From the NCBI GenBank assembly GCA_009777535.1, contig WRLP01000004.1, positions 62,001 to 126,000 on the forward strand: a stretch of 64,000 nt of DNA, written 5' to 3'. Position numbers and translations under genes: made by a program. Below the pieces are notes generated by a model. It made no database searches. It saw only the letters and a list, made by a program, of their open reading frames with translations, and was not told the origin of the DNA. The DNA comes from Treponema sp. (GTDB taxonomy: Bacteria > Spirochaetota > Spirochaetia > Treponematales > Breznakiellaceae). Shown here piece by piece: positions 1 to 8,483 of the stretch; positions within the stretch are counted from its first letter, which is position 1; every line of letters begins with the position of its first letter.

Positions 1-1116
1 CATGTTTTCCCATTTTAAGTTTTCAATCGCCGCTTCGTAGTCTTTTTTCGCACCGCCGACCCAGCCGGAAGATCCGATTCGCAGAACCTTTTTTCCGAAA
101 ATATGTTTGCGCCGGAAAATGTCCAGAACATAAGACATGGGCGGGAACATTGCGTATTCATAAGTAGGCATGGCAAGAACCATGGCGGAACTGCGGTAAG
201 CATCCATCAATACCCAGGAGATGTTGTCATCGGGAACCCTGCGTTTGGTATACAGTACTCCTTCCCGCTCGATCCCGCGGATAACCGCATTCACACCGGC
301 TTCGGTATTGCCGTACATGGAGCCCCATATAACAGCAACACTCTTATCAGCCGGACCCTTTGCCCACGAAGCGTATCGCAGGTAACGTTCGATAATTTTT
401 TCCGGATTCCGCCGCCATACAATTCCGTGGCTGGGAGCAATGCACTTGATCGGCAGATCGCGTAATTTCTGTGCCGCCTTTTCCACAAAAGACGAAAAGG
501 ATGATACGATATTGGCGTAATAACGCAGGGTTTCTTCTTCAAAGAAAACGTGTTCGGCGCTGTCGAACTCATCATCAAAAACACGATCCCCAAGCGCGCC
601 GAACGAACCGAAAGCATCGCATGTGAACATGGTTCCTGACACTGCATCCCAGGTTACCATTGTTTCAGGCCAGTGCAGGTTTGGAGCTTCGAAGAAACTT
701 AAAACTCTGCCGCCCAAATCCAGGGTATCCCCGTCTTTTACCGCGCGCATTGCGGCCGTTTCCTTGTAAAAACTCCTTGCGAGATTACAGCCCTTTTGTG
801 TGGCGATAATTTCAACTTTTGAATTCTGCTCCATAAATTCTTTTAGCCAACCAGTATGATCCGGCTCCAGATGGTTTAGAATCAGATAATCTATATCGGA
901 AAAAGACAGGCCGATGGAGGAAAGACAGTCCGCAAACTGCTGTGGGGCCCCTGTCCAGTCACGCACCAGATCGACAAGAGCGGTTTTATCACCCCTGACT
1001 ATATAGGCATTCAGAGAGACACCTTTCGGGATCGGCCAAATTCCTTCGAAGAGATCCGAGGTATGAATATCGGCGTGTATACAATACACCCCTTCATTTA
1101 TAAGCTGAGCTTTCAT
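1..1116 (-). CDS. Flavodiiron protein (FprA/A-type flavoprotein), 3' end cut by window edge
   Basis: Open from the ATG at 1116 to the window edge, 372 residues with no stop, so the C-terminus is missing; family members are about 400 aa. The N-terminal metallo-beta-lactamase-like domain has the di-iron ligand motif HLEPDH at residues 82-87, a further H148 and D167, and a late histidine in APSHG. A flavodoxin domain follows, with an FMN phosphate loop containing GSMYGNTE. Such proteins reduce O2 to water (or NO to N2O) in the cytoplasm and protect anaerobes. Whether this one prefers O2 or NO cannot be told. It lies 20 bp downstream of the CheY gene on the same strand and may be cotranscribed with it. 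Confidence 0.93.
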   Translation of the reverse strand, partial: MKAQLINEGVYCIHADIHTSDLFEGIWPIPKGVSLNAYIVRGDKTALVDLVRDWTGAPQQFADCLSSIGLSFSDIDYLILNHLEPDHTGWLKEFMEQNSKVEIIATQKGCNLARSFYKETAAMRAVKDGDTLDLGGRVLSFFEAPNLHWPETMVTWDAVSGTMFTCDAFGSFGALGDRVFDDEFDSAEHVFFEEETLRYYANIVSSFSSFVEKAAQKLRDLPIKCIAPSHGIVWRRNPEKIIERYLRYASWAKGPADKSVAVIWGSMYGNTEAGVNAVIRGIEREGVLYTKRRVPDDNISWVLMDAYRSSAMVLAMPTYEYAMFPPMSYVLDIFRRKHIFGKKVLRIGSSGWVGGAKKDYEAAIENLKWENM

Positions 1117-1136
1117 GACGCTGAATAAGGGGTTAG

Positions 1137-1577
1137 TTATTGCCGTTTAAGAACGGAAATTACCCTTTCGAGCACTTTTTTACGGTCGAGGGGCTTGACA
1201 ATGTAGCTCTTTGCTCCCATTAACAGGCATTTCTTGACTACATCTTCCTTTCCCAGGGCGCTGACCATAATAATATTGGCCTTTTTGTCAAATTCAAGAA
1301 TTTTTTCCAGTGCGGAAACGCCGTCCATTACCGGCATGGTTATGTCCAGGGTAACAAGATCAATTTTCGGATGCTGCGCCTTATATTTCTCTACACCCTG
1401 GGCTCCGTCCGCCGCAGTATCCGCAACCTCAAAACCCTCAGAAGTAAAAATCTGACCAAGCTGTTTTGCAATAAACATGGAGTCGTCAATAATCAGAACC
1501 CTGTACGGAATCCCTTCAGGTTTTATTCCCTCGGCTGTCTTTTCATTGATGGTGGTTATATCACCCTTAGCTATCAT
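1137..1577 (-). CDS. cheY: CheY-type response regulator
   Basis: 146 aa, a single receiver domain with a 25-residue N-terminal extension. The acidic pair D31-D32, phosphoacceptor D78 (in LDITMP), S106 and K128 (in VKPL) are all visible. There is no output domain, so it should act by binding a partner such as the flagellar switch, or in a phosphorelay. No chemotaxis genes are adjacent, so CheY proper is an inference from length and from the similarity of spirochaete CheY proteins. The ATG at 1577 is preceded by TAGGAG at good spacing and by a TATACT -10 at 1612-1617. Confidence 0.85.
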   Translation of the reverse strand: MIAKGDITTINEKTAEGIKPEGIPYRVLIIDDSMFIAKQLGQIFTSEGFEVADTAADGAQGVEKYKAQHPKIDLVTLDITMPVMDGVSALEKILEFDKKANIIMVSALGKEDVVKKCLLMGAKSYIVKPLDRKKVLERVISVLKRQ

Positions 1578-1611
1578 GCGGTACGCTCCTATTTATTAAA
1601 CTATATGGTAT

Positions 1612-1617
1612 AGTATA
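1612..1617 (-). promoter_or_regulatory. -10 element for cheY
   Basis: TATACT read on the minus strand, about 35 nt upstream of the cheY ATG. No convincing -35 is seen. It lies in the 85-bp gap shared with the divergent dihydrouridine synthase gene. Confidence 0.45.
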
Positions 1618-1662
1618 AAACTAGTCAAGGCTGAAAAGCTATTTCAGGTTATATGGAAGACA

Positions 1663-2631
1663 ATGGACGCTTTTTTACAACTTGCCCCAATGGCAGAGCT
1701 GAGTCACAGGGCGCTGCGTGAACTTATTCATGGTTTTGGGGGATGTGACGAGTATTTTACCGAAATGATCAGCGCCGCCGCCCTATTTGCCGGCGGCCCC
1801 TTTGAAAAATGGTATATCGACCCGGGGCCGTGCCCGGAAAAACTTATTTTTCAGCTTGTCGGCTCTGATGCCGTCCAAATAACCCGTGCCGCGGCTTTTT
1901 TGGACGGATTAGAATGTGCCGGAATTGATATAAACATGGGCTGCAGCGCCCCATTAATACGAAAAAGCGGAGCGGGCGCAGCCTGGATGGCTTCCATGGA
2001 GAAGGCGGGGCAGCTTATTGCCAAAGTAAGGCCGGCAGTGCGGCGAAGATTAAGCGTTAAACTGCGCATTGGCTTTCAGGACGATTTTGATTATTTGGCC
2101 GCTTTTTGCCGCCGGCTGGAGGCTGAGGGGACAGAGCTGATTATTTTGCACCCAAGGACGGTTTTTGAAAAATTCAAACGCCGTGCCCGCTGGGAATATG
2201 TGGCCGCCCTGAAACAGGAACTGGGCATTCCGGTAGCCGGAAACGGGGACATAGCCAGTGCGGCCGATCTGGCCGGCCGGGCAGCCGGCCCGTGCGACGC
2301 TGTTATGGCTGGCCGGGCGGCGGTAAGGCAGCCCTGGATTTTTGCCGCTGCGAGGAAAATTATCGAAGGAGCCGGCGCTGACGGATACTCTGTTAACCTG
2401 GAAGAAACAGGCTCAAGGTTTTTGGAGCTTTTGGCCGGCCACCAGCCGCCGGAATTTCACATTTCACGCGCCCGCCGTTTTTTCGCCTTTTTCTGCGATA
2501 ACTTAAAATGGGGGAATTATCTGAAAAATCTTATAAACCGGGAGCAGACACTCACCGGCGTCGAACAGCGCTGGCTGGAATACTTCAGCGAACATTGCGG
2601 GGAGCGATTTTTATCAATCCCCGGGAAATAA
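1663..2631 (+). CDS. tRNA-dihydrouridine synthase (Dus family)
   Basis: 322 aa FMN-dependent TIM-barrel enzyme that reduces uridine to dihydrouridine in tRNA D-loops. Seen: the APMAE start of the barrel, the GIDINMGCSAP segment with the catalytic C94, KLRIG near residue 133, HPRT with H163 for FMN and substrate contact, GNGD at 194-197, and MAGRAAVRQPW near 215-226. The length and the C-terminal helical domain fit the bacterial family; assignment to DusA, DusB or DusC is not possible by eye. The upstream ATG at 1653 is out of frame, so 1663 is used. Its 3' end overlaps the convergent membrane-protein gene by 47 bp. Confidence 0.9.
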   Translation: MDAFLQLAPMAELSHRALRELIHGFGGCDEYFTEMISAAALFAGGPFEKWYIDPGPCPEKLIFQLVGSDAVQITRAAAFLDGLECAGIDINMGCSAPLIRKSGAGAAWMASMEKAGQLIAKVRPAVRRRLSVKLRIGFQDDFDYLAAFCRRLEAEGTELIILHPRTVFEKFKRRARWEYVAALKQELGIPVAGNGDIASAADLAGRAAGPCDAVMAGRAAVRQPWIFAAARKIIEGAGADGYSVNLEETGSRFLELLAGHQPPEFHISRARRFFAFFCDNLKWGNYLKNLINREQTLTGVEQRWLEYFSEHCGERFLSIPGK

Positions 2632-3208
2632 AATACCCGCCGAAAATTACGATGAAGCGGTCGACAATGTTCACCTGAATCCGCGATAAAATATTCACGG
2701 CGAGAGCCGGCAGATTGCTCATCATAAGGCCAAGTTTAAAAGTATCTTCTACGCTGTAGTAGCGTAAATGCATTTCAAGAAAAACATCCGACACATAATT
2801 TATGATCCCGCCCAAAACGCTGATTGAAACAGCGCAGACGACATACAGTAATATGAGCTTTGCGGCAAGACCGGTGTAAGAGGCAATGATTTTTTCTTTT
2901 GGATCAAAACGGGAGATTTCCGGGGCGGCGGGTTTAAGGGCGCATATCAGCAATACTTCCGCTATACTGCAAAAGACATAAAAATTGAAATGATTATAGT
3001 AAAGGCATGGAATAAACCAGCCAAGAACAGCAACTGCAATACCTGGTATAAGACCGGCCGCAAAAGCGACCGCCGCGGTAAATACGGTATCGATGTAAAG
3101 CGGCAGTCCAAGATAATCCCTGAAAATAATGGTAGTAAAAATATTCATCAGGGCAGCCAAAATGCACAGGATAGTAAGTTTAATTACTTTTGACCGATCA
3201 AGTGCCAT
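2585..3208 (-). CDS. Small integral membrane protein, ECF-transporter S-component-like
   Basis: 207 aa, almost entirely hydrophobic with about five to six membrane segments, including one near residues 8-28 and glycine-rich helices around 40-65 (AGLIPGIAVAVLG). The pattern and length resemble substrate-capture (S) components of ECF vitamin transporters, but no substrate motif is visible and no energising genes are nearby, so the function is unassigned. A TGn-extended TATACT -10 sits at 3215-3220, six nucleotides before the ATG, and there is no ribosome binding site: a predicted leaderless gene. The last 47 bp overlap the dus gene tail to tail. Confidence 0.6.
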   Translation of the reverse strand: MALDRSKVIKLTILCILAALMNIFTTIIFRDYLGLPLYIDTVFTAAVAFAAGLIPGIAVAVLGWFIPCLYYNHFNFYVFCSIAEVLLICALKPAAPEISRFDPKEKIIASYTGLAAKLILLYVVCAVSISVLGGIINYVSDVFLEMHLRYYSVEDTFKLGLMMSNLPALAVNILSRIQVNIVDRFIVIFGGYFISRGLIKIAPRNVR

Positions 3209-3214
3209 ACGTGC

Positions 3215-3220
3215 AGTATA
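3215..3220 (-). promoter_or_regulatory. Extended -10 abutting the start codon (leaderless candidate)
   Basis: TATACT preceded by TGA (TGn extended -10), with six nucleotides between it and the ATG at 3208. Initiation about 7 nt after the hexamer would place +1 on the start codon. Confidence 0.55.
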
Positions 3221-3282
3221 TCAAAAACAGGTATTTTTGCATACAATGTATTTGCAAAACCTAACACAAAGGAAAGCGATTA

Positions 3283-4536
3283 TTGAGAAAACTACTGGTA
3301 TTTATTTTATTATTGCCCTTTTTATCCTGTGCTGCCCGCGATAAGAGCCCCGGCATACAGGACATAGTGAACCAATGGACTGTAATTGACCGGCTTTTTA
3401 CGGAAAACCTGGCCGGTGCAGATAATACCGTAACTTTAGACGAGGCATTAGCCGGCACTATCGATGTTTTTTATTTGTCGCTGGAGGAATTTCAAAAATC
3501 TGATTTGTACCGTACATACCGCGCCATTCCTTTTTCACCGCATACTGTGCGCAGCTTCGGTCCTTTGCTTCCCGCAGATATTCAGGAACTAAGCGTTGCT
3601 TCGGATTTGACATTGCTTCTTCGTGATTCCGTCGTTTCGGGGGACATTGAAAAGGCCCAGGCAGTATCCGCTGAAATTTCCGGAGTTCTTATCGGCCTGC
3701 TCATTATTGACGGGGATACGCAGCGCCATATAGGTTCTTCGTATTTTAAACTGCTTATTGCACTAATTGTCTTCATTCTGATTATCGCTATGCTTGTCCG
3801 GTTTTTGCATCAGTCCCTTGTCCATTCATTAAAACGGGAAGCCGATACAATGGTTTTTTCCCATGCCTACATGCTTGCCCAGGATGAGGAGCGCTCAAGA
3901 ATAAGCCGTGAATTACACGATACTGTTATTCAGGATATGCGTTACGTGCTGCTGGAAACGGAAAAAATGGGTAATACCGAAGAAAAAAGTGAAAGGGAAA
4001 AACTCAGTGCCAAAACAGTGCCCATAATGGCGGCTTTGATCAGAAAGACTCAGGGCTTATGCAGCGATCTGATACCCCCCGATTTTCGCTTCAGTGAACT
4101 GCCTGATGCTCTAAGGCAGCTTTGCCTTGATCTATGCGAAAAAACAGGGATTGACTGCCGCTCTGATATAGACGATACCATCAAGCTGGATTTTCTTACC
4201 ATGGAAAAAAGGCTGCAGGTTTTCCGCATTGTTCAGGAAGCCCTTGCGAATATCGAAAAACATTCCGATGCGAAAGAGGCCATCGTTACAATGTGTCTGG
4301 CGCAAAATGGAACTGTTTTTATCAGTATTAGTGATGATGGGAAAGGTTTTATATCCCCTTTGGATAATAACGGGCAGATTATATCCGGCATTGAAAAATC
4401 ACACATAGGCATTATCAGCATGAAGGAACGCGCTGCAATACTCGGCGGTGTTCTTAAAATAATCACTGAACCGGGGGAAGGCTCCCTGGTTTGCCTGGAA
4501 ATTCCTTCTCATTCACCCTCAGGAAAGGAACAGTAA
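3283..4536 (+). CDS. Sensor histidine kinase, NarL/DesK-type (HisKA_3)
   Basis: 417 aa. The start is TTG at 3283 with AAAGGAAAG 7-8 nt upstream. A signal-like N-terminus ends in LPFLSC (C16), so the kinase may be lipidated. Residues 17-155 would be extracytoplasmic, a single membrane helix spans about 156-178, and a dimerisation/phosphoacceptor helix follows with SRELHDTV (H212). The ATPase domain shows the N-box at N323 and DDGKGF at 351-356. The stop codon shares bases with the ATG of the response regulator (TAATG), so the two form a translationally coupled pair. The sensed signal is unknown; the sensor region matches no family I recognise. Confidence 0.9.
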   Translation: MRKLLVFILLLPFLSCAARDKSPGIQDIVNQWTVIDRLFTENLAGADNTVTLDEALAGTIDVFYLSLEEFQKSDLYRTYRAIPFSPHTVRSFGPLLPADIQELSVASDLTLLLRDSVVSGDIEKAQAVSAEISGVLIGLLIIDGDTQRHIGSSYFKLLIALIVFILIIAMLVRFLHQSLVHSLKREADTMVFSHAYMLAQDEERSRISRELHDTVIQDMRYVLLETEKMGNTEEKSEREKLSAKTVPIMAALIRKTQGLCSDLIPPDFRFSELPDALRQLCLDLCEKTGIDCRSDIDDTIKLDFLTMEKRLQVFRIVQEALANIEKHSDAKEAIVTMCLAQNGTVFISISDDGKGFISPLDNNGQIISGIEKSHIGIISMKERAAILGGVLKIITEPGEGSLVCLEIPSHSPSGKEQ

Positions 4537-5144
4537 TGGAAATAATGCTGATTGATGATCACCCGCTGTTAAATGCCGGCATAGCCTCAATTATCGAGAC
4601 AACGGGCATATTTACATCCTGCGTTCAGGCGGAATCGCTTGTACAGGCAATGAGCATTATCGAAAAATCCAAAACGCTGCCATCACTTATTATTCTTGAC
4701 CTCTTGTTAGGCGAAGAAAACGGGCTTGATTTTCTTCCCATGCTGGAAAAATATTGCCATGATAAAAAAGTCCCAAAGCCGCCTGTACTGGTTTGCTCCG
4801 CACTTGGAGATTCATTTAAAATACAGACCGCCATGAAACTGGGGGCCGCAGGCTTTTTATCAAAAACAGGCGGAAAGGCGGAATTGCTAAAAGCAATAGA
4901 TACAATACTTGACGGTAAAGTGTACATTTCAAACGAGCTAAATATCAAATTAAACGAGAATTTCCGCATTTACGCTAAGTTCTCAAAACGGGAAATCGAT
5001 GTGATCAATCTGCTTAAACAAAATAAAACAAATAAGCAAATTGCCGGTGCGCTGTGTATTAGCCACAGGACAGTAGAAAACTATGTAAGCAAAATTTATT
5101 TTAAAACCGGCTTTTCCAGCCGCGAAGAAGTACAAAAACTTTAA
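4536..5144 (+). CDS. LuxR/NarL-family response regulator
   Basis: 202 aa from the ATG at 4536, chosen over an earlier in-frame ATG at 4491 because AGGAAAGGA lies just upstream and the ATG overlaps the kinase stop. Receiver domain: D7-D8, phosphoacceptor D55 in IILDLL, S88, K110. A LuxR-type helix-turn-helix occupies about 148-202 (SKREIDVINLL, then NKQIAGALCISHRTVENYVSKI). It is the partner of the overlapping kinase and should bind DNA as a phosphorylated dimer. Its targets are unknown; the adjacent genes on this strand give no clue. Confidence 0.93.
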   Translation: MEIMLIDDHPLLNAGIASIIETTGIFTSCVQAESLVQAMSIIEKSKTLPSLIILDLLLGEENGLDFLPMLEKYCHDKKVPKPPVLVCSALGDSFKIQTAMKLGAAGFLSKTGGKAELLKAIDTILDGKVYISNELNIKLNENFRIYAKFSKREIDVINLLKQNKTNKQIAGALCISHRTVENYVSKIYFKTGFSSREEVQKL

Positions 5145-5186
5145 ACTGTCGCAGGGATATCTCGTTTTATACACCACGGCTTTTGC

Positions 5187-6395
5187 TTAAATTATACCAA
5201 ACTTCCATGCCGGAACAACCTCGATCTTCTTTCCTGCAGTTTGAATTATATCTTCGGTGTTAAATGTAATAATTTTTCCTATGCCAAGGTTAAAAAAGTC
5301 CATGGCAGCAATGGCGCCGTTAATTTCCCTGTCCTGGTTTTCCGCTGTTAATTCCCAGCATACCTGAATACATGACGGCTTATCGTGCGGGGAAACAATA
5401 AAATCGCACTCGCCGCCTTTCTTACCGGAAAAATAAAAAAGGTCTTTTGTTTTTAAACGCAGGGTGTTAAAAACAAAATTTTCCAGCAAAGCGCCCAGGT
5501 TACCGCTGAATGAAACAGAGCCGGTCTTAATCAGGCCGGTATCTAAAATATACGCTTTTTTGGGGCTAAGGCTTTGAGTTTTTAACGACCATGCAAAGCA
5601 TGGCAAAAGCTGAATAAGATACGTACTTTCCAAATACGAAATATATTCAAGTACCGTAGTGGGAGATTTAACACCGGCAATAGTTGTTAACTTGCTGGGT
5701 GAAAACATTTGTGCAGGATTGGAAACCAGATATACGAACAAGCGCCGTAAAGATGAAGTGTCTCGAATCCCGTATCTTACAGCTATATCGCGCAGCAAAA
5801 TATCTGACTGCAATTGTATAAGAATGTCATCATTGCCCGTTTTCAGGTATTCGGGAAACCCTCCCTTGTCCAGATAATCAGAGAGGGATTGCGGGCCCGC
5901 TTTTAACTTAAAAAAGGTTAGAAATTCTTTGTATGAAAAAGGGAACAATTCTTTGACTAGATGCCGGCCTGTCAGACGGGTTCCCAATTCCCGGCTTAAC
6001 AGGGAGGCATTTGAACCTGTAATGGCAAGCTGAAAACCCTCATCAAGTTTTTGCCTGACGTAGAGTTCCCATTGGTCCGCCGACTGTATTTCGTCAAAAA
6101 AGATCAATTTTGCACCGGAACCGGCAATTACATTGTCCAATAACCCGTAATCCACGGATGAAAAAGGTGCAAGGCGGACATCGTCAAAATTAAGGTAAAA
6201 ATACTGTTTTTTCTGCTTTTTGACAAATTGCCGCAATAATGTACTTTTTCCGCAGCGCCTGATCCCACTTACAACCAGGGCATGGCTTTTTATGCGGGGT
6301 AATAACGGTAAAAGCAGGCGTTCCATCCCCATTTCCAGTTTTTCAAGCGCAATTTTTTGACTGGCGCCAATTTCCTTTATTTCTGATAATCTCAT
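5187..6395 (-). CDS. AAA ATPase with DUF4143 C-terminal domain (locus 1)
   Basis: 402 aa from the ATG at 6395. Walker A G-x4-GKS at 44-51, Walker B IFFDE with D101-E102 followed by IQ, a sensor region TGSNASLLSREL, and a DUF4143 C-terminal half. In the C-terminal nuclease-like stretch CDFIVS is kept, but the usual ExK of the family reads QVCWEL, so a PD-(D/E)XK-type active site would be incomplete. The role of this family is not established. TATAAT at 6402-6407 lies six nucleotides before this ATG and no ribosome binding site exists for it or for an in-frame ATG at 6413, so a leaderless start at 6395 is preferred. Two 23-bp-spaced repeats lie upstream. Confidence 0.85.
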   Translation of the reverse strand: MRLSEIKEIGASQKIALEKLEMGMERLLLPLLPRIKSHALVVSGIRRCGKSTLLRQFVKKQKKQYFYLNFDDVRLAPFSSVDYGLLDNVIAGSGAKLIFFDEIQSADQWELYVRQKLDEGFQLAITGSNASLLSRELGTRLTGRHLVKELFPFSYKEFLTFFKLKAGPQSLSDYLDKGGFPEYLKTGNDDILIQLQSDILLRDIAVRYGIRDTSSLRRLFVYLVSNPAQMFSPSKLTTIAGVKSPTTVLEYISYLESTYLIQLLPCFAWSLKTQSLSPKKAYILDTGLIKTGSVSFSGNLGALLENFVFNTLRLKTKDLFYFSGKKGGECDFIVSPHDKPSCIQVCWELTAENQDREINGAIAAMDFFNLGIGKIITFNTEDIIQTAGKKIEVVPAWKFGII

Positions 6396-6401
6396 GGTTT
6401 G

Positions 6402-6407
6402 ATTATA
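6402..6407 (-). promoter_or_regulatory. -10 element of ATPase locus 1 (leaderless candidate)
   Basis: Perfect TATAAT on the minus strand, six nucleotides before the ATG at 6395. A 17-bp spacer would put the -35 at 6425-6430 (TGGAAT), inside the first repeat of the operator-like pair. Confidence 0.6.
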
Positions 6408-6424
6408 TACCATATATCAATAAT

Positions 6425-6467
6425 ATTCCAGTAGTAATGGAATAATTATTTCATTAGTAATGGAATA
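6425..6467. repeat. Two 20-bp operator-like direct repeats, 23-bp period
   Basis: Copies at 6425-6444 and 6448-6467 share GTAATGGAATA and most other positions. Each is also a partial inverted repeat (ATTCCA...TGGAAT in the first copy). They lie at and just upstream of the predicted -35 of ATPase locus 1, where a bound protein would block transcription. Confidence 0.7.
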
Positions 6468-6545
6468 TTATTAAAAATTGTGAGTTTTACACGGATATGC
6501 GGCATTTAATTGTGGTTTAACATGGAAGGGTAAAAGGAGTCATTT

Positions 6546-8468
6546 ATGAAGAACCTTGCAAAACTTGCCGGAAGCATCGCCCTTGCAGCGATGATCGGAT
6601 TCACTATAACAGCCTGTGATACCGGCTCCGGCGGCGGCAATGAGACGCAGCTTGTGTACACAGCGCTTGATACCGCTATTGCCAACGCCAATGCCGCAAA
6701 AGCCGCAGTGGAAGTCAGCGTCAGCGGAACCGGCAGCGAATTTGCCCCCGCGCAAAAGTGGGTTACACAGGCTGCCCTGGACGCCCTGAATGCCGCAATA
6801 ACAGAAGCTGAAACTGTAAGGTCCGCGGCAACAACACAGGAACAGGTTGATAACGCAGTAACTGCGCTTAATGCGGCGATAGCAGCATTTATCCCGCAAG
6901 ACGGCACAAAACCAGCGGACACAAGCGATCTGCAGGCGCTTATTGTCCAGGCCGAAACTCTTAAAGGCAGCGCAGTTGTCAGCACAGACGGCAGCGATGT
7001 AGCCCCAGAGAATTTTTGGGTAACACAGGCGGAAATGGCCGCACTAAACAATGCCATAACGGCAGCGGAAACCGCTGTTAACAGCGGCAGCAACATTGGC
7101 GAAGCCTATTCCGCACTTAATGCGGCAATGACCGCGTTTACAACAGCGAAAAAAGCGGGAACACAGGGCGGAAGTGGACCTGGTATCGTTGACAAAACTG
7201 CGCTTCAAAACAGGTACAACGAGCTAAAAGACACCACTCAAGGCAGCTACACTGATGCGACATGGACGGCGTTCCAGGCAAAACTGACCGCTGCCAAAAA
7301 TGTGCTTGATAATACGAATGCGACACAGGCGCAGGTAAACACCGCCCTTGCGGAACTGAATACCGCGTATGGGGCGCTTGAAGAACTCAACCTTGATCCT
7401 TACATAATAACCGGAAGCGGTACATCGTTCACCGCTGTCAAAAATGCCCAGACCATAGGAACGGCAAACAGTCCTATCCAAACCGTCATTAACTCAATAA
7501 GAGGCGACGCCGCAGGCAAGGACTGCGCCATACAGTTCGGCGATAATACAAGCGTATTGGATGTAGGTACAGAATATGTAAATTTTAACGGCGGAACAGG
7601 AGGAACCGCCTGGGGGAAGATAATGCTTTCCGGCAAAATCACTTCCAAAACCCCCTGGCCCTTCACTACGATTCATCTTGAAAACGGAGCATCCATAATC
7701 AGCACAGCAGATATTGAGCACACTAGTGGACAGAGTGCGATTCAAAATTCTTCTACCGGTTCGGTAATCATCTCGGGGGGCACGGTTTCTTCAAGCTACC
7801 GGACAATTTGGAACAATGTAAACGGCGCCGTAACCATAACAGGCGGCACGGTCGAGTCATCTGGGAACCAGGCTGCAATTTACAATTTTTCCACCGGTCC
7901 TGTAACTATATCAGGCGGTATAATAAGAGCAACGGGGGATAATGGCAGGGCAGTTCTCGATCAAAGCACCGGCACGGTTACAATATCCGGCGGCACGCTT
8001 TTAACAACAGCAGGTAATAGCTGGGCGGTAGTTTCCTTGGGAACGTTAAACATATCAGGCGGCACGATTAGAGCAACAGGAGACTGGAGTACAGCGGTTC
8101 CAAACATCGGAGGAGCGTTAACCATAACAGGCGGCACTATTGAAGTTACGGGATATGCGAGCACAGCGGTTTCAAATGCTGACGAATGCACGACAACAAT
8201 CACAGACGGCACGATTAGGGCAACGGGGGGTAACAACAGGGCAGTTCTTAATCAAGGCAACGGAGCAGTAACGATCACGGGCGGCACGATTGAAGCGGCA
8301 GGAGACGACGGCATTGCGATTCAAAACAATATGACAGGCTCGATAACAATCACAGACGGCACGATAAGGGCAACGGGGACGGGTGGCAGATCAGTTGTCA
8401 ATGCCGGAACCGGCAGTATTTCTGTTACATCACCGCCGGCGGTAATCGAGCCGCCGTATGTGCCGTAA
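6546..8468 (+). CDS. Lipoprotein with FIVAR-like modules and beta-helix repeats
   Basis: 640 aa. The signal peptide ends in a lipobox with C24, followed by a flexible DTGSGGG. Three alanine-rich helical FIVAR-like modules lie at about 35-115, 128-203 and 217-280; the third (YNELKD...TDATW) is closest to the canonical FIVAR of Gram-positive adhesins and glycosidases. From about 398 to 630 there are nine or ten 21-25-residue units of the form VTISGGTIRATG, predicted to wind as a right-handed beta-helix. Probably anchored at the cell surface, binding polysaccharide or host material; the ligand is unknown. AAAGGAG precedes the ATG. Signal peptide and first FIVAR module are nearly repeated in the next gene. 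Confidence 0.85.
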   Translation: MKNLAKLAGSIALAAMIGFTITACDTGSGGGNETQLVYTALDTAIANANAAKAAVEVSVSGTGSEFAPAQKWVTQAALDALNAAITEAETVRSAATTQEQVDNAVTALNAAIAAFIPQDGTKPADTSDLQALIVQAETLKGSAVVSTDGSDVAPENFWVTQAEMAALNNAITAAETAVNSGSNIGEAYSALNAAMTAFTTAKKAGTQGGSGPGIVDKTALQNRYNELKDTTQGSYTDATWTAFQAKLTAAKNVLDNTNATQAQVNTALAELNTAYGALEELNLDPYIITGSGTSFTAVKNAQTIGTANSPIQTVINSIRGDAAGKDCAIQFGDNTSVLDVGTEYVNFNGGTGGTAWGKIMLSGKITSKTPWPFTTIHLENGASIISTADIEHTSGQSAIQNSSTGSVIISGGTVSSSYRTIWNNVNGAVTITGGTVESSGNQAAIYNFSTGPVTISGGIIRATGDNGRAVLDQSTGTVTISGGTLLTTAGNSWAVVSLGTLNISGGTIRATGDWSTAVPNIGGALTITGGTIEVTGYASTAVSNADECTTTITDGTIRATGGNNRAVLNQGNGAVTITGGTIEAAGDDGIAIQNNMTGSITITDGTIRATGTGGRSVVNAGTGSISVTSPPAVIEPPYVP

Positions 8469-8483
8469 AGAAAGGAGAAATTG

